Positions 23,149 through 37,400 of a DNA stretch of 64,000 bases are shown here, in pieces. The notes below the pieces were generated by a model, which had not been told where the DNA came from, ran no database searches, and was given only the letters and a program-made list of their open reading frames with translations. Position 1 is the stretch's first letter. Every line of letters begins with the position of its first letter. The DNA comes from Scolanthus callimorphus (taxonomy: Eukaryota > Cnidaria > Anthozoa > Actiniaria > Edwardsiidae): NCBI GenBank assembly GCA_033964015.1, contig CM066914.1:19937023-20001022 (forward strand), in the 5' to 3' direction. A program made the position numbers and the translations under genes.

Positions 23149-23291
23149 TTAAAATGCGTGGGACCCCCTATTTTCTTTGCGGATTGGATGACTCTCACTA
23201 AGTTCTACATATAGTCGTGTGCGTCGGCCTGGTTTTTGCTTGGCGTGCGCTATCGGCTTGTTGAGCTAAGGTGTGCGCGGTAGCTTCCTAT

Positions 23292-23397
23292 TAGAGCGAA
23301 TTGATAAGACTAGTGAAACCAATCGCAAAGTGATTACACCAATTCACTCCTGTGGAGTGATGGCAAATTACTCACGACAGTAATCTGAAATCCACTA
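23292..23397. mobile_element. MITE related to F (diverged copy)
   Basis: It shares AGAGCG ends and the GAAACCAATCGCAAAGTGATTAC word with F at 19236-19363, in inverted orientation. The terminal repeats are imperfect. Confidence 0.55.
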
Positions 23398-23569
23398 AAA
23401 CACAAAAACGATCACCAATATGTTATGGTTCAGATTGAAAATAAGTTTACTTATTAACCGTATCAGTATACAAGTTGCTGCTGAATGGTTTCCCTATCAG
23501 CCTATAATCGGTTGCTATTTCAGGGCTTTTGAACAGACTGAGGTCAGATTACGTCATCAGAATGGAATG

Positions 23570-23602
<33 letters not shown>

Positions 23603-23603
23603 T
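23570..23603. repeat. Microsatellite (TTA)n
   Basis: About eleven TTA/ATT trinucleotides in a row. Confidence 0.9.
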
Positions 23604-23810
23604 GCTGAAAAAGGAGCCCTAGCCTCGATTTCATGAGCGCGTCGCATGGATTTATGAGAAGTTGTTGTGGATTATATAGGCGGCTCAATCCGGGCCCATT
23701 CCGGAAAAGTGTGGAAGAATGTTTTCTTCTCTAACATATGGGGTTGCTCATTAACAGATTGCGCGAAACAGACTTGGTCGATCATATGTTTGTGGTTTTC
23801 GAGAATAAAT

Positions 23811-23972
23811 AGTCCTTTTCACAGTTCCTCACTCTATTGTGATTCAAATTGGAATTCTAGCGTGAAGTCGAGTCTGCTGTTGACCAAAGAATACATTGCT
23901 CAATGGTAGACTCGACTTCACGCTAGAATTCCAATTTGAATCACAAGAGAGCGAGGAACTGAGAAAAGGACT
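23811..23972. repeat. Foldback, 65-bp arms, 32-nt spacer
   Basis: Arms 23811-23875 and 23908-23972 are inverted repeats with only a few mismatches. A 38-bp core is perfect in both arms; it begins TGTGATTCAAATTGG and ends GAAGTCGAGTCT. It encodes nothing credible. Confidence 0.9.
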
Positions 23973-24047
23973 TTGTCTGAAATGAGATGGATGCAATGAC
24001 TGATTTTATTTCCATCATTAATTCGTCGTACAGTGCTACACGTTTTT

Positions 24048-24091
24048 TGTTGTTGTTGTTATTGTTGTTGTTGTTTTGTTTTGTTTTGTTC
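24048..24091. repeat. Microsatellite (TTG)n/(TTTTG)n
   Basis: TTG trinucleotides grade into TTTTG pentamers. Confidence 0.85.
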
Positions 24092-24099
24092 GTCATCTT

Positions 24100-27000
24100 T
24101 TTTCGTGCTAGCCACTCACCCGCTCAGCGAAGTCTTTAGCATGTTTGTGATTGGCTGAGACCAAGACTATCAATATATTTTATGCCTTGTTTTATTTTCA
24201 TTTATTGCTTTTCAATGTACACTACCTCTCAGCGACTAGTGGTTGCATTCATTTAGAGTTTAGGTATGCTGTTTTCTTTAACCAAAGATCACTATTTTGG
24301 GCGGTGTTCCTAGAAAAAGGACATTGTCTCTCCCGCGTAGCCAGCTCTCAGATAATTACGCTGATGAAGATAAGTTTTCGAAAGTTCGCACCTAACAAGA
24401 GCGCCTCTCCTTTGATTCCTGCATTATTAGTAGGCCTAGATTAAAGTAACTTTAAATATAACATAGTCTACCCTTGATCCTGTTTTCACGATTAAATGGT
24501 AATTGTGATATCATTTACCTGAGAAGTAGGCGTTGCCATAGTATTAAAATCTAATTCTTTTAATTTGGAATTAAAGATAACAAACCCGCCTGTAAATATC
24601 ACGGAACGCTATGATTGCATTACTCTAGGACACCGCAATCTTTTCATTTCAAGAATCACACTCAATACATCTTGAAGTCTTGTAAATTTTCTAGACTAGA
24701 GTAAACATTACGCGCGACCCAATATGATTATCTCACTGTAAAAAAGTCAATACCGTGGCCAGCATCAATTTTCCTCTCTGCTTCATGTCATTTTTGTAAT
24801 ATTTCTGTGACGCTATAATCCATGTAAGGTTTACACTTAAAAACTGGATTAGATTTGAGAGCAGGCGCGCACCATCTGGGAAAAACGTCGCTAGGATCGT
24901 TGCTTTAGTTTGGACAGTTTTCCTGATACCCTTCCGGCAATTAACACGCAGAGATCCTATAGTGCAATCTCTCATCTCTTCATCTCTCGTCGCCAATATG
25001 TTCATTTAGAAAATATTAAATCTTTCTCGATAGCAAGAAGAAAGGGGCCCATTAGCTGTTAAATTGTGCGGTATGACTTTTTCCTCAGAGTTGTCGGCTC
25101 ATTACAATCCCCCTAAGTAGTTTATCGCTAAATTTATTTCTATATTTAAAACTGTAAAAAGAGAAGCTGCCTCCCCACGAGTTATGAAAAATAGTGCATC
25201 TTGTTTCCATGCCTACGGAGCGATGCTGGGAGACTTAACTTTCCCAACAGAAGGAAATTACTTTTTGGTGTTTAGATTTCTAGAAGCTGTTTCCGAAGCT
25301 GCGTTAACCAGCTTGTATTTAAACAACCCGGTAAACAGAAAAACAAGCACACCAGTGCACAGAAGGTGTTGGGTTTATTGCTTTTAATACACTGGGCTTG
25401 TCATAAGTGAGAGATTCAATTGTACATCACAAATGCCTTTTCAAACAATTTGAAGTCGTCGTTTTAGTCCTGTTTTTATTGAATTACTATTAGTACCAAC
25501 TTGTGTGTAGTTTTATCATCTCTCTTACTCACTTGAGAAAATCTCATGCCTTGCAAGTCAGAAAAAGTCCAGTATTTTAAGTTGAAATATCTGACACCAT
25601 CCGACGGGCAAAACACACTAATGAAACTGATATCTGAACTAATCGCTTCTAATAACCATTACCGATTTCATGCAAAAGTGCCGAAAGACTATTCCTTAAT
25701 TGCTTTTGTTTCAGGTTTACAACCCGGCCCCTTTCGTGATAAGAAAGCAAGATATAGTTCGCTATAGATCAATGCCAAACTTCCTCCATAATATTTCTTA
25801 GCTTTGGATCGTGCAATCGGAGTTTTTAAGCTCCGTATTGTTTTAACTCAATTAGGTAAGTTTTTTTTTGCGAAGCCCCATGATGGCTCGATAGCTTACT
25901 TAGTCTTGTTTTTCCTGCCGATAAAATACTATCAGATTAACTATCATTCAGGAAAACAGCCTGGGATCTTTTTTTAGTCATGGCTTCATTAAGACTTTCT
26001 CGCTGGTGCCGAAAAAACAATCGTTCCTTCATATCCTTGGACCCTTCAACCTGTCCAATTGTGCCGTTATTCAGGTTAGATGGGAATGCCGCCATATGCT
26101 CATCTTTGCTTTCATCCTATAAAAAGAAAAGAAAGAAAACCCTTATTTCATCCGTTCATTCGCAAACAAGGAAATCCATTCTGTAGTTTTGTCGTTATAT
26201 TACTCGCATTCTTGTATAAACTGTTTACTCTCGGCTAGCCTAATGAACTCGACTTCAAAATATTAACTCCCCGCTATACACGTGACTTGAATGAGCGAAT
26301 ATCTGTGGACGACGAAGCCTGTAAGCGTCATGTAGATTAAAATAGACAAGCCATGATTAACAGGCCTGCTAGAAAATCCTACTATCCCATGGGAATATCG
26401 CTAAGTTAATTTCTTCAAAGGGTGTTTAGCCTATAATCTCATTTTGCAAAAGAAAACCTAACAACAGCATGGAAGTGCAATAAAAGGACCAGAAACCTCT
26501 GTAAAGGCAGTTGCATTTTAAATATCAGAAACCCGGAACCCGGAACCTTATTTCCCTTTTCTCAAGGCAACAAAAGATTTACTTGTTTCTGTAAAGTTTT
26601 CTAGAGTATTGAAACAGTTGTTAATGTCGAAAGAAATCGTCGCTTTTCTGACCATAGAAACTTAATGAAAACGCTGTCCTGTAGGTCTCTCGGATTATCT
26701 TAGGGGAGCGCATAACTGTGAGTCTATTTATCCTGGCGCCCTGTACAAACATGGATTAGAATTAAGCTGATGAGAAGAATGTTTCGGATTTTTAAAACAC
26801 TTACCGAGCGCTGAGAACTTACAAACACCGTGCATTTTCAGTTGAATGAAGGTGTTGTTTTGAGTTTGCTTAAATAATTTAGCAAAGTTTTAACACTTTT
26901 ATCCTTTTATACGGTTTTATTCTGATGCAAAATACAACTGTAAACATGAGTAAAACTTCATGAAATAACTTTGTGAAAACAATTATTAAAGGTTGAAGAT

Positions 27001-28194
27001 TTGTATTTTTGTACGAGGGTTTTTATTGCAGCAACTCCAACAGAATTTCAACGTCGTTTTTTCACACGGTGGTACGATCTACCTAAGCAAATACGATCGT
27101 TACAAATTAAACACCCTCGCAAATGAATTGAAACTGAGCTGCAAATTAGGGTCAAAAAGTGAAAAAGAATCCTCAAATATAACAAGTTTTACGAACCCCA
27201 CCAGACCGCATAAGATATTTTCCCACAGAGTTCTAGACAGACAAACACTATCTTTACAAATCAAACATCCTATCAAATAAACTGAAATAGCTGTAAATTA
27301 CTCTCAGAAATGAAAAGAATCTGGTGTCAGGATAGTCTTGTGAAAAAAGGGGCAATGGGAGAGGTTTAATGAAACTGTTGGGTCCCCTTTGTGTGTATGA
27401 CTGTCCCACCTGTCTGAGAAGACTTGGACAAAGAATCTCTTGCCATTGAACAATATTTATTGGCATAGGAGCGACAATGCAAGGCGCGTGACTATCCCAA
27501 TGTTGTCAGCCATACCCTAAGAGTCTTTATCTAAAATACAATACTTTGGCATCGCTCTGATGGGACGACCTTGCTTCTCTAATTAAATCGTGTTCTGTTG
27601 ACTTTGACCCACTAGTAGAAACTCCCAGTTTAGTACTCCACCCTGCTCTAGCTATCGGGTTTGATTTGGTACTGGCGAGGAATGAAATATCAAAACCCAT
27701 TCGCCATTACTTTTTACTATGTCAGTGTCATTTACCGATCGCTTTATTTCTTCACTTTGTACAATTCTGTTTCTGAAACCTGACAGAAGTGGCGCTTAAA
27801 TTGACATATCGTAGCAATAGTGTTGTTTTATTCCGGTAAGAACTAAATTCGCGCTACTAGTGCCCTTCTTTCTCCGACTTTTACTTCGTACTATTAACGT
27901 ATGAACTGTGTCATGGAGAGAGATTCGAAGTTGAAATTCGAAGTCCTGTTTTCTCCGGCGGGAAACCCATCTGTCGTAGGTTTTGAGTCCAAGTTGTAAA
28001 TGCGGTAAAAGCAAACAAACGTAGGGCATATTGCCCGATCGTCTAATTATTTGGTTAAACTTTATTAGTCTAGGAGCGGAAGTGTCCGTCATGGTATTTG
28101 TATTAGGGTATTGGATCTCACCCGACTCGATGTCAGCCTAACTAAACACGTTTTATACGGAAAACATTGCAATGGATCCATGAGAAAAGTTTTC
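24100..28194. other. No gene recognised; repeat-poor
   Basis: Short chance reading frames only. I see no MITE termini, in contrast to the 8-24 kb region. Confidence 0.5.
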
Positions 28195-28455
28195 GAAATT
28201 TAGGAAGGTTAGTGTGGCAAATACTCCTGCTAGTAGGAGATGAAAGTGAGGCTAAAGTCCTATGTAGCGTAGCAAATGCCCAAACTGTTGGCAAACTTGT
28301 GAGGTTATTTTGTAGCCAGTTTTTGAAATTTAGGAAGGTTAGTGTGGCAATATACTCCTGCTAGTAGGAGATGAAAGTGAGGCTAAAGTCCTATGTAGCG
28401 TAGCAAATACCCAAACTGTTGGCAAACTTGTGAGGTTATTTTGTAGCCAGTTTTT
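28195..28455 (+). repeat. Tandem duplication, 130/131-bp unit, two copies
   Basis: Unit 1 is 28195-28324 and unit 2 is 28325-28455. They are nearly identical; both begin GAAATTTAGGAAGGTTAGTG and end CCAGTTTTT. Differences include one inserted base and a GCC/ACC change. Each unit contains the hairpin word CTCCTGCTAGTAGGAG. Confidence 0.92.
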
Positions 28456-31400
28456 GTTTTACGAAAAAGTCTACGAAAAAGTGTGAATATCATCCCTTAA
28501 GGTGTTCATGTCTTTATCTCTCTGTATTTCTTTCCCTTAATCACTTAATTCTTTTTATAAAGCGGGTATCAAACACTTTTCAAGGTCCCAAGGTCGATGA
28601 ATCGAGATGAACTAACAATCCCATAACTCGTTACAATTGTCGCTTATTGATTGGTCCCGTGTCTGGTCCTGGCGTGTTTCAGATTTATTCAAAATTAAGC
28701 CAAAAACATCTGATTGTCCTGGAAAACGAGAAGCAAAATTTAATTTTAATATCTTTACCAAGTTATAGTTCTGTTAATACTATTCTTTCTCTGTTTTTTG
28801 GCCAGGATGCCAGACACGAGCCACGCGTCGACATGGTCCATACATCGTTCTAAAGACAAAACTGTATATATTACCAGTAGTAATGCATAGAACGTGTATA
28901 GGATAACTTGTTTCATCAGTAATAAAGATGTCAGCTTCCACGCAAACATGACACAAGCACACTTCTTCTACAAAAGTCCATCTAAAATCACTGTTCCTTA
29001 CAACGAGTGAGGCAAGGAACGTTTAGGGTACAGGGTAGGGATTAGGGTACATAGTAGGGTACCACTGAGCGTAATTTAGTTTGTATCTTTAGTAGTTAAC
29101 AAGAAGAACTTTGTACAAATACATAGCACAGAGATGTACCTGAAGCCTGGATAGCGGATAGGTTATGGACCACCGCTTGCTACCTATGAACAAAACCTTT
29201 CTTTCGTCTGCTTGTTATTAAAAGTAAATCCTGTAAAATAGTTTTGTTCTAGAAATGCTGAAAGGGAACGTTCCCCCAATAGGTTTCTCCGCCCATTATA
29301 ACCTAAGTGCTTTTAGTTTCGGCGGGAACAGGTATTTATCGACCAAGGAATTCGAACAAGGACAGCGATTTCAGAAGCTTTGGACACTTCTAACGTGTAA
29401 GCGATTAAGGTGTTTCAGGTTGATGTATTTTGTTCCAATGTGGGGACTGAGTCAATTCATGTTTTCAACAATATGGCTACTTACAGAGCATGCAATCGAA
29501 CGCGTTGATCAGGTTTTTGCCTCGGGGTAATTCCTTTACATTTTATTACATTCCTTTCACCTCTTTCTTTAAAGAAGACTGATTCTTGTCTTTAAGTTGA
29601 CAAACAGTAGTCGAAAGAATCAAAGGTTTTTGCTTCACTTTTTTTTCCAAAGACAACATATATGGATCGTAACTTGCGAGGAACAACAGTTGACTTGGCA
29701 AAAATTATGTTCCTTTCTCGCGAGTACAAACATTGAAAAATATGCTACAAAATCATAAATGGTAACTCAGAAATCGCTTTACCTCCTGGGTTTCTCCAAA
29801 TAAATGTTTAGGGTCTGATATTTTTTCTTCTGGTAGACGATTTAGCAAAAACGATTTAGCCTATCAAAGGCCTACCACATTTTATATTTGTGACAAATTT
29901 CTGACCTTCGTACAACTTCAGCTATATATAGTTCATTTTTCAAGCTGCTTCTTCTGTTAGGCATAGTTATTAAACGAACTGTATACACTTTTGTTTTTGA
30001 GCTAGAATTTCAATCTCGCAAAAAAAGAAACAGGATGGATAATGGTACACAAAAATTTGATCCGTTGCGGATTGGAAGTTTTACTTCATCCAAATTAGCT
30101 ATTCCTGCATTAAAACGAGATACGCGCATCAAATCTTTATACAATTTTATTCTCGTTTATTCAATTTCTTCCTCAAGTTGATGATTTATACTGACTGCAG
30201 ACTCCCTTGACTGTATCTTAGAACGTACTGGTAGAATGCCTAGATACTTTTCCCCAAAACGCTGTGTTTTATATACCAACTGGTGTGTAATATATAGCCA
30301 AGATGGAAGATCAGTTACGATACTAACCGTAGGTGTTAAAAATTCAAAATATAGCTTGTTTGCTGTTCTTTTGTTAGACAAGACTACGCTAATCTTGTCA
30401 GTGAGTAAACTACTAAGATCCATGTTTTTTTAGACTTGTCTCTTTTCTAGAGAAATGGAAAAACGTTTGACATCCGGTGATGCATTTTCACAAGGTCCTT
30501 CACTATTACAATTTATAGTAAAACCGTTGCTTTAGTCATTTTGCCAGCAGATCAAATTTAGAATTGGAAGGTATTAGAAAATTCAATAACAACAATTTAT
30601 TGCGCAAATAACAGAACTTTAGTTTAATCCACACAAACCTGTTAACACGCGAGGTTTACCCAGCTTTAAGTTGCAAATATGTTAAGTATAGTTCCCAGAG
30701 TTATAAAAAAATTGACTTTTCTTTTTACTCAGCACATACAGTAAATCTGTTCCTTTTCTGTGAAACAAAAGGCTCTTTTAGTCTTTTGACATAAGCCTCT
30801 GGTTATCCCCATGTTTGTTCAGTGAAACTCCTCTATACAATTACAAGAAGTTTGGGCTTCCCCTGTTTAATTTGCCAACAAAGATGCGCTTTCTACCTGT
30901 AATATGCACGTTTTGAAATTTCTACAACATGGCCCAGAAAAAAAAAAAATTTCTATTGGTATTTAGAGCTACCAATGTTTAGAAAATATGAAAGTTGCCT
31001 GTTTATACCTTGTTATTTTTAGAACTAATGAATGTTACTTTTTTGTTATTAGTTTTTTGTTAGAGGCTTTTGTGGTCGATCCCACCCTCGCAGCGGGTAC
31101 CAACCACAGGTTTAAACTATTCCATGTTTTACCTGCAAAAGGACAAACAGAACATTGAAAAACAAATGAAAACTAATCAGGGAAAATACTTCAAGACACA
31201 GGAGCAATACATGGCATTAACATTTAATACTACACATTACACCCATTCAAAAGGGGGAATTCCTAATGCAACTTCAATGTATTCGATGCAAAGAAGCTAG
31301 CACAAGGAGTTCTCAAAATCTCTTGTTAGTTTTCAAGGCTGATGATAGACGTTCATGAGCAATATCGAAGGGATATGTTTTTCTCTGGCCAAATATTTAT

Positions 31401-34400
31401 AGCAGGTGTTCTAGTCGGGATAATAAAAACACGGTTATGAGTGGCAGGACACTCGAGAGTCGCAGACTGTGAAAACAGTAATAAAATATATTAGATTTGT
31501 CCCAAATCGGCGACATCCACCGGAAAAAGATGCATTGAGACCTTGCTGTTTTTCCGCTGAAAGAATTTCAACCAGTATTATGATTCTTAAGTGATATGAT
31601 TCTTAAGAAACGTTTTAAAGTGAATTCCTTTATAAAAACAGGAATCCCAGGAAAGCTTTGCTTAGTAAAACGTATTGTTGGTCCTCAGAAGATTTGCTTT
31701 AAAAGCTGCGAGATCGTAGATTTGGTCAGTGTTCTCTCTAAATCAACTGCCGGTTTCTCAGAATGTAGATTTTAATTTTGATCTTATAGTTTTATTTGGG
31801 TTTCAACTTCCACGACAAACTTGGCTCAGCTGGTGCTTGCAAATATGAACTCAGCTGCCTGTTGGCTAGTAAGCTAGACATTGGTGCATTGGTGCTGACC
31901 CAAGAGTTCTTGCTATGTGTTGTGCTGTATCGAGATATTGTGTTTGAACACCTTTGCCAGGGGATTGTTTCAGCTCAGGAATATCGCCCTTCGCCAGCAG
32001 ATCCCCTTCCCGTTTTACCAACAGTGAAAAAAACAATCATTTTTGACATTGGTCACATCTGCGCCAGGCGCCACTTATTTGCAAAGCAAAACCGTGTATT
32101 GCATTGTAAGACGATACGAAAGAAACCCTCTATAGAATTCATTATACTGTAATAGACAACAGTTCTATTCGCGCGCTTTTCCATGTTCCTACCGCCCTGT
32201 TAACATGTATAGAAGCAAATGAGAGGATTAAAGAGAGATAAGACTTGTTAGTTATCGCGTGTGTGCTAATTGAGCCATCGCTCTGCTCTACTGAATCGCA
32301 TATTTGTGAACCATATAAAGTAGTAGATTTTTTTTGGACCAGACAAGCTCCCCATTTCAGTGCAGGTGAAATCCCGCTTTCAAACGCTGGTATAACGACC
32401 CAAACACACTCTACCTTTGCCAATTGGCCCCGAAGAAATTAAGTATGTAAAACTAAAGTGATACCAAACTTATCGCGAGATCGGTTTTCCGACCGCTTAC
32501 AACCTAATAATTTCACGGTTATTGAAGTGTTGAGGTGCACCCGCGCGAAAGTGAAGATTATTTTATATTGTTATGCGGAAGGCATACCATTATTAGACCA
32601 TTCTACAAACCGCAAAGAGAACATGAACAACATGCTTTTTTAAAAAAGCGTACCGGCCGGTTGCAGGCATGTACGTGCTCATTGTTCTATGTAGCTGTCT
32701 GACCGCAGTTTTGATTATTGTTCATTTGGTGTCGCGCGGTAAGTTTCTCTGCACCCATTAAACAACCAGTGGTGTAGCCCCAAATTCCACTTACCCTGTA
32801 CAGAATATCGTTCGAAGGAACCACATCTAAATTATTGAGTATACCTTCTGACGCAGTATACTACTTTGGATCTACGAAACTGCTGCCAAATGTAAAGCGC
32901 CCGTGTAGCGCATTCGTTTAAGTCAGATGAATGGTGCGCGCTTATTCTCAACACGCCCCTGAACCCCTTTAAACTACATCCCACTCCACTTTTACCTTGT
33001 GAGGTTTCTGGAGATAGCAAAGGGCCATACTACATCGTCAGCTTACCCATAAGCTCACGAGGTAGTCATATAACTTGCATTATATCCTCGCGCAACTCAA
33101 AGATGTCGCTCATGCAGGCTCGGTGCTCGTCCTCAAATTTGCTGAGGTTTTGTGATGCGGTGGGATCGAACTGTAATGCGTCAAGAAAACGAGGAAGGTG
33201 GAGTCGGACTTTTCCAAAACAAGTACCCTCTCCAGACTAATGGCGCCTTGAGCATGAAATATTGATTTGTGATAACTAAATGTGAGCTTGAAGGTTTCGT
33301 GGCCTTGCACATATGATGTGATTCATACATTCGTGCTCAGGCTGGAATTTAGAATTTATTAACCTAAGCTTCCTAAGAATTAAAACCACCTACTACGATT
33401 TAGGCTTATGGTATTTTCCTACAAGAAAATGCGCCTATGCTGGATGGCGATGCGTCTTAAGGACATTTCCTTTTCTTTGCATTTTTAGAGGGATGAAAGG
33501 CTAAATGAGCGCACAGTAATTGAAGTGACATTGTGGTTTCATAAGGCTTGAATAGGTATAAAGTTTCACATTTGTGGTTCGCATCTTGCACGGAATACGA
33601 TTGGAAGACGGCGCTGTCTTACGCACATGTTTACGAGGCGCTTTGCTTTGCCCGCGCATTAAGCGTATTTCACAGTTTTATTAGTATGAATCGCTACATA
33701 CACCCTAGGCCCACCCTTTTTTCTCTAGTTCTCTGTCTCTCATTTATTCACTCTCTCTCCCTCAGATGATCATCACAAATCGCTCTAGCGTTTTCCACTC
33801 TTTAGTTTCAAATACATTCCCCTTGTGCTTGTTTACTCATACTTTCCCTTGCGCGTCGCGCTCTTGTAGATTTAATCACTGACCTCTCTTATCAGTAAAG
33901 GGTGGAAAGCGACGAGCACAACATCGATGGATCGGATTAGCTCGACTTAGCTTAGACTTTCTCCGTCCCTCGCTGCGAGATAAAGGGCTTTAGCGAGGAA
34001 TAACAAAGAGTTTTCTGTTTTGCGCACAGCGCAAGAAGACCGGTGCCTGCTCTAGCTCTGCTGTTAACTCTATATCAGTTAATTCGGCTAAGGTAGCGCG
34101 CCGCTGAAGGATTGTTAGCATTTCTATCGCGTTTGCCTTTGTTTAAGGAGCTATTAGGGTGTATAGATGAAAGTGATCGTTTTGCCTTGCCTCCGTTGTG
34201 CACTGCGCTTGATCAATTTAACTATCTGAGCGCCATCGTGCCTTAGCAATTACTAGCAATCGTTTCGTCGCCTCGGGCAGCGTAAAATAATAGAAAGGCG
34301 AGGAAGGGAATCGCAGCGATCTCCAAATACGCTAATTTGATGCTCGATCCTTACCACACAAGAATTGCGCTCGAGGAAATTTGATGCACAACCGAATCCA

Positions 34401-37400
34401 GTTAATCGAAATTTTAGCGTTTTTGTTGTTAAACCGAAGCTCTATATTTTGTTTTTCCGCCGATTAAAGGATATTACTCACAGGTTTTACTAGCAAGCTC
34501 AAAACATCAAACGTTCGAGGTGGAGTTTCGAGGGATTTCTTGCATCGCAGGTTATGGAATCTACTATAATATATGATTAGTTTGATGGCGTGCTTTTCAA
34601 ATTATACAGAATCACTATTTTTGAAACTAATCTTGCAATATAAAATTGTTTGTGGAGCATTCAGTGACATATATCCCGAATAACAGGCCCCAGCTTTATG
34701 GAATTTCTGACGAAATCCCATTGTTTGGACATAAACAAAACATTGCATTCTTTTTTTTACTAATAGGGGTACCTTAATGGCCTAAACACTATCGAGGAAC
34801 AGTATATTTCTTTTGTAAAGCCAGCCACAACATCGTTAAGAAGGCGAAAGAGAAGTATTTCAAGAAATGGGCGTGAAATACAACGAGGCAGAAAGCTTTG
34901 GAAGTCTTTGTTCGGCATTTCATGATGTGAAAATATCAAAACGCTGCAAAGCTACAGGAATGGCCTTTACAGATATCATAAAAACATGTACTAGATGAAA
35001 TCACGCAAGCGTAGGAGTACCGACACTGTTTTTCTGTATCCAAATTTATATTCTGTATGTTAAATTTCAGGAAATCGAAAAGGCGTGAAACTGAAAAGAT
35101 GTGTTTACCTAACGAACAGGTCTTCGTATTTCCCCTCTCTAAACAAGCACCCTATCGAAAGAACAACAATTCATGTTGAGTTAACGGCCTGTAACTGGTC
35201 ATTTTATGTTATTCGTGACTGGGAAAACAAACATTCTTTCGATTCCGGGTTTAAACTTTAAGACGATTTCGAAAAGTTTAAAAGTTGTAGCCTGATAGGG
35301 GAAAATTGGGGCGGCTGGAGTCATGGTTGGATGCAATGATATCCCTAGCAAAACTGAGATTAAACATTGAACAGCTTCGGCACACACAGTCTTTAGAAAT
35401 GCTGAAACTTGAACCGAGATTATTAATTGTATTCATGACTAAAAGGGTCTGAGAACCACTATACGTGGAACAGGCCCAACCTAAGTGATATCTCATCTTT
35501 CAATTGTGCTGCACTGTTTAAAACAATCAGTTCCTCTCGCATGTTGGACCAATCTGTAATTAAGACGGAGCAGTTGGTCAAAGGGGCCTCTCAGTGCAGC
35601 CTTGTTATATTTTCTAGTACTATTGACAGATCTCCAACTCTCGATACCAGAAGTTATTAACTTGTAAGACTAATACTCTAGCTGTATTTCAAAGAGTACT
35701 TGAGGTCGGGATCTCCGCTCGTTATGAATAGAGAAAAGATCAATTCAATATATTTGAACAAAGGGGATCATTTCGTCATAAAAGTGTGTAGGTTTTCAAG
35801 ATCAGCGCGTCTTGTCTCATTTCCAATGTACAGGCTAGTACTCGAAATATACACACTGTAATAATGTCATGCATGATAATGAGACTTCGGGAAAGAGCGG
35901 CTTTCTATTTCCTTTTCATATTGAAATTACCTCGGAGAAAAGGAGACTGGTGTGTAATAATAGTAATCACGATGCCACTCAAATCAAAACTCGTTTTGCA
36001 GCCCTTTTGATTACAAGACTGAGTACGTACTCCAAAGTCCATGGATTTTTATTAAACTTCAGACCATGCTTACTTTTGCAACGGAAATCGCAATCCTAAG
36101 AAATGAAAAGTTTGAGTAAACTCTTAGGACTTCCCTATGCCTTCTGGGTCCTCTTAAAGTAACATTTCCTGTTGCATGAAGCTAACCTGATTGTGGACTA
36201 GCAAGTCGTTTAGACCTATAATGAAAATCCACCGTTAAATTGCCCGTTGTCGCAAGCGGAATGTCTGCTTTTATGGGTTACGTTGCTTAGAATCACTTAC
36301 GCTCTTCGCCTACTTCAGTCCATTATCCTCACAACACCATCAAAGTATTTGCTTGCAACTCCACCCAAATATTGTTCCCAAAACAGGGATCAAGTTGTAT
36401 TGAAACTATTAGAAGTTTTTCCATTTGAGATTGGCTTGATCCCCATTTAGAACAAGAGCTCGCTGCTGGTAAAATCCCCTTGATGAGCTATTCAAAGAGT
36501 CCGAGCGTCTAGGGGACTGCCAACTAACTGTATTTTGCTACATTATTTTCACAAATGAAACAATCGCGACCAAGGAGATAGCTTTAGTCCTTTGAGCGCG
36601 GAGACTCGCAGTCTTGCTTACCGGATAATTTCGTTAGCCCATGGCTTTTTGCTTAATGATTTTTGATGCATTTAGGAGAAAAGGGTACTTAGCAACTTAG
36701 TTAACCAACTAGACTCTGCCAACAAAGTGATCAGAACACAAACGAGAGGTGCCTTGGTTCACTTACGAGCACAAAACCCTCGCAAAATGGCATAGCCCAC
36801 CGAGCCATTAAAACTTAAAATAAACAAATATATGGATGTACTTTAGCCAATAAGTTATTTCGGCAGAGTGTTGTCCCAATTCCTGTCTTAGTTGCCGGTG
36901 GGGTAATAAAATGTGTCATATTTAGCCATAGGCGTTACCATTTCATTTCGAAATCAATCATTTTCAAGTCGAAGGCTGAGTGTCCTTGATTCATGACTAC
37001 AAGCACAGGATCAGGTTTCCTTCCCTGTTCTGTTTGATATATTTTGAATTCCCCTTCGCTATCTATCATTATGATAAAAGCCCTCCGCTACAACCACCTG
37101 GGCCGGGTTTTAACTGAACATCTCCTTGAGTTAGCACTTTTCCTAACCAGCTTGTAAAAATTGACTCGAGCCGACAACAGGAGTAAACCAGGCCATTTTC
37201 ACGAGCGCAATAATATCTATACTCTTTCTTTAAACTCATGGAAACTCATATACGCGATATAGTGTGTATAAAAATGGGTTTTCATTTCAGAACCGCTGAG
37301 AGGGAGCGGTTGGTAATGAAAAATTCACGAGCATCATGGAGACCCAAAGTGAAGGGTTCGTTTTCGCAATTTTTGGATTGCAACTGAAATGTACATATGT

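Larger units (their letters stand above)
18918..23230 (+). mobile_element. Outer host element A of a nested stack (TTAA-type element, interrupted)
   Basis: Segments at about 18918-19717, 22081-22914 and 23152-23230 align in order with the compact element B at 20381-21650. They share GTTACTGCGCATCCTGCTCG, the tRNA-like module, the GGGGAAATAACCTA word and the late TGCGTGGG...CCTAT word. A is therefore a relative of B, interrupted by elements F (19238-19361), C (19718-22076) and E (22918-23148). Its right end is diverged and not precisely placed. It encodes no protein. Confidence 0.65.

Noticed and set aside
29010..29070. TTAGGG-like words (TTTAGGGTACAGGGTAGGG and following)
   Set aside because: The words are irregular and few; this is not a telomeric array.
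31796..32152. 118-codon open frame in the repeat-poor intergenic region
   Set aside because: No recognisable motif, no convincing neighbouring exon or promoter; this length is expected by chance in 64 kb.
34770..34960. Possible reverse-transcriptase remnant (AGCCAGCCACAACATCGTTAA region)
   Set aside because: No conserved RT motif can be read in any frame; similarity is only impressionistic.
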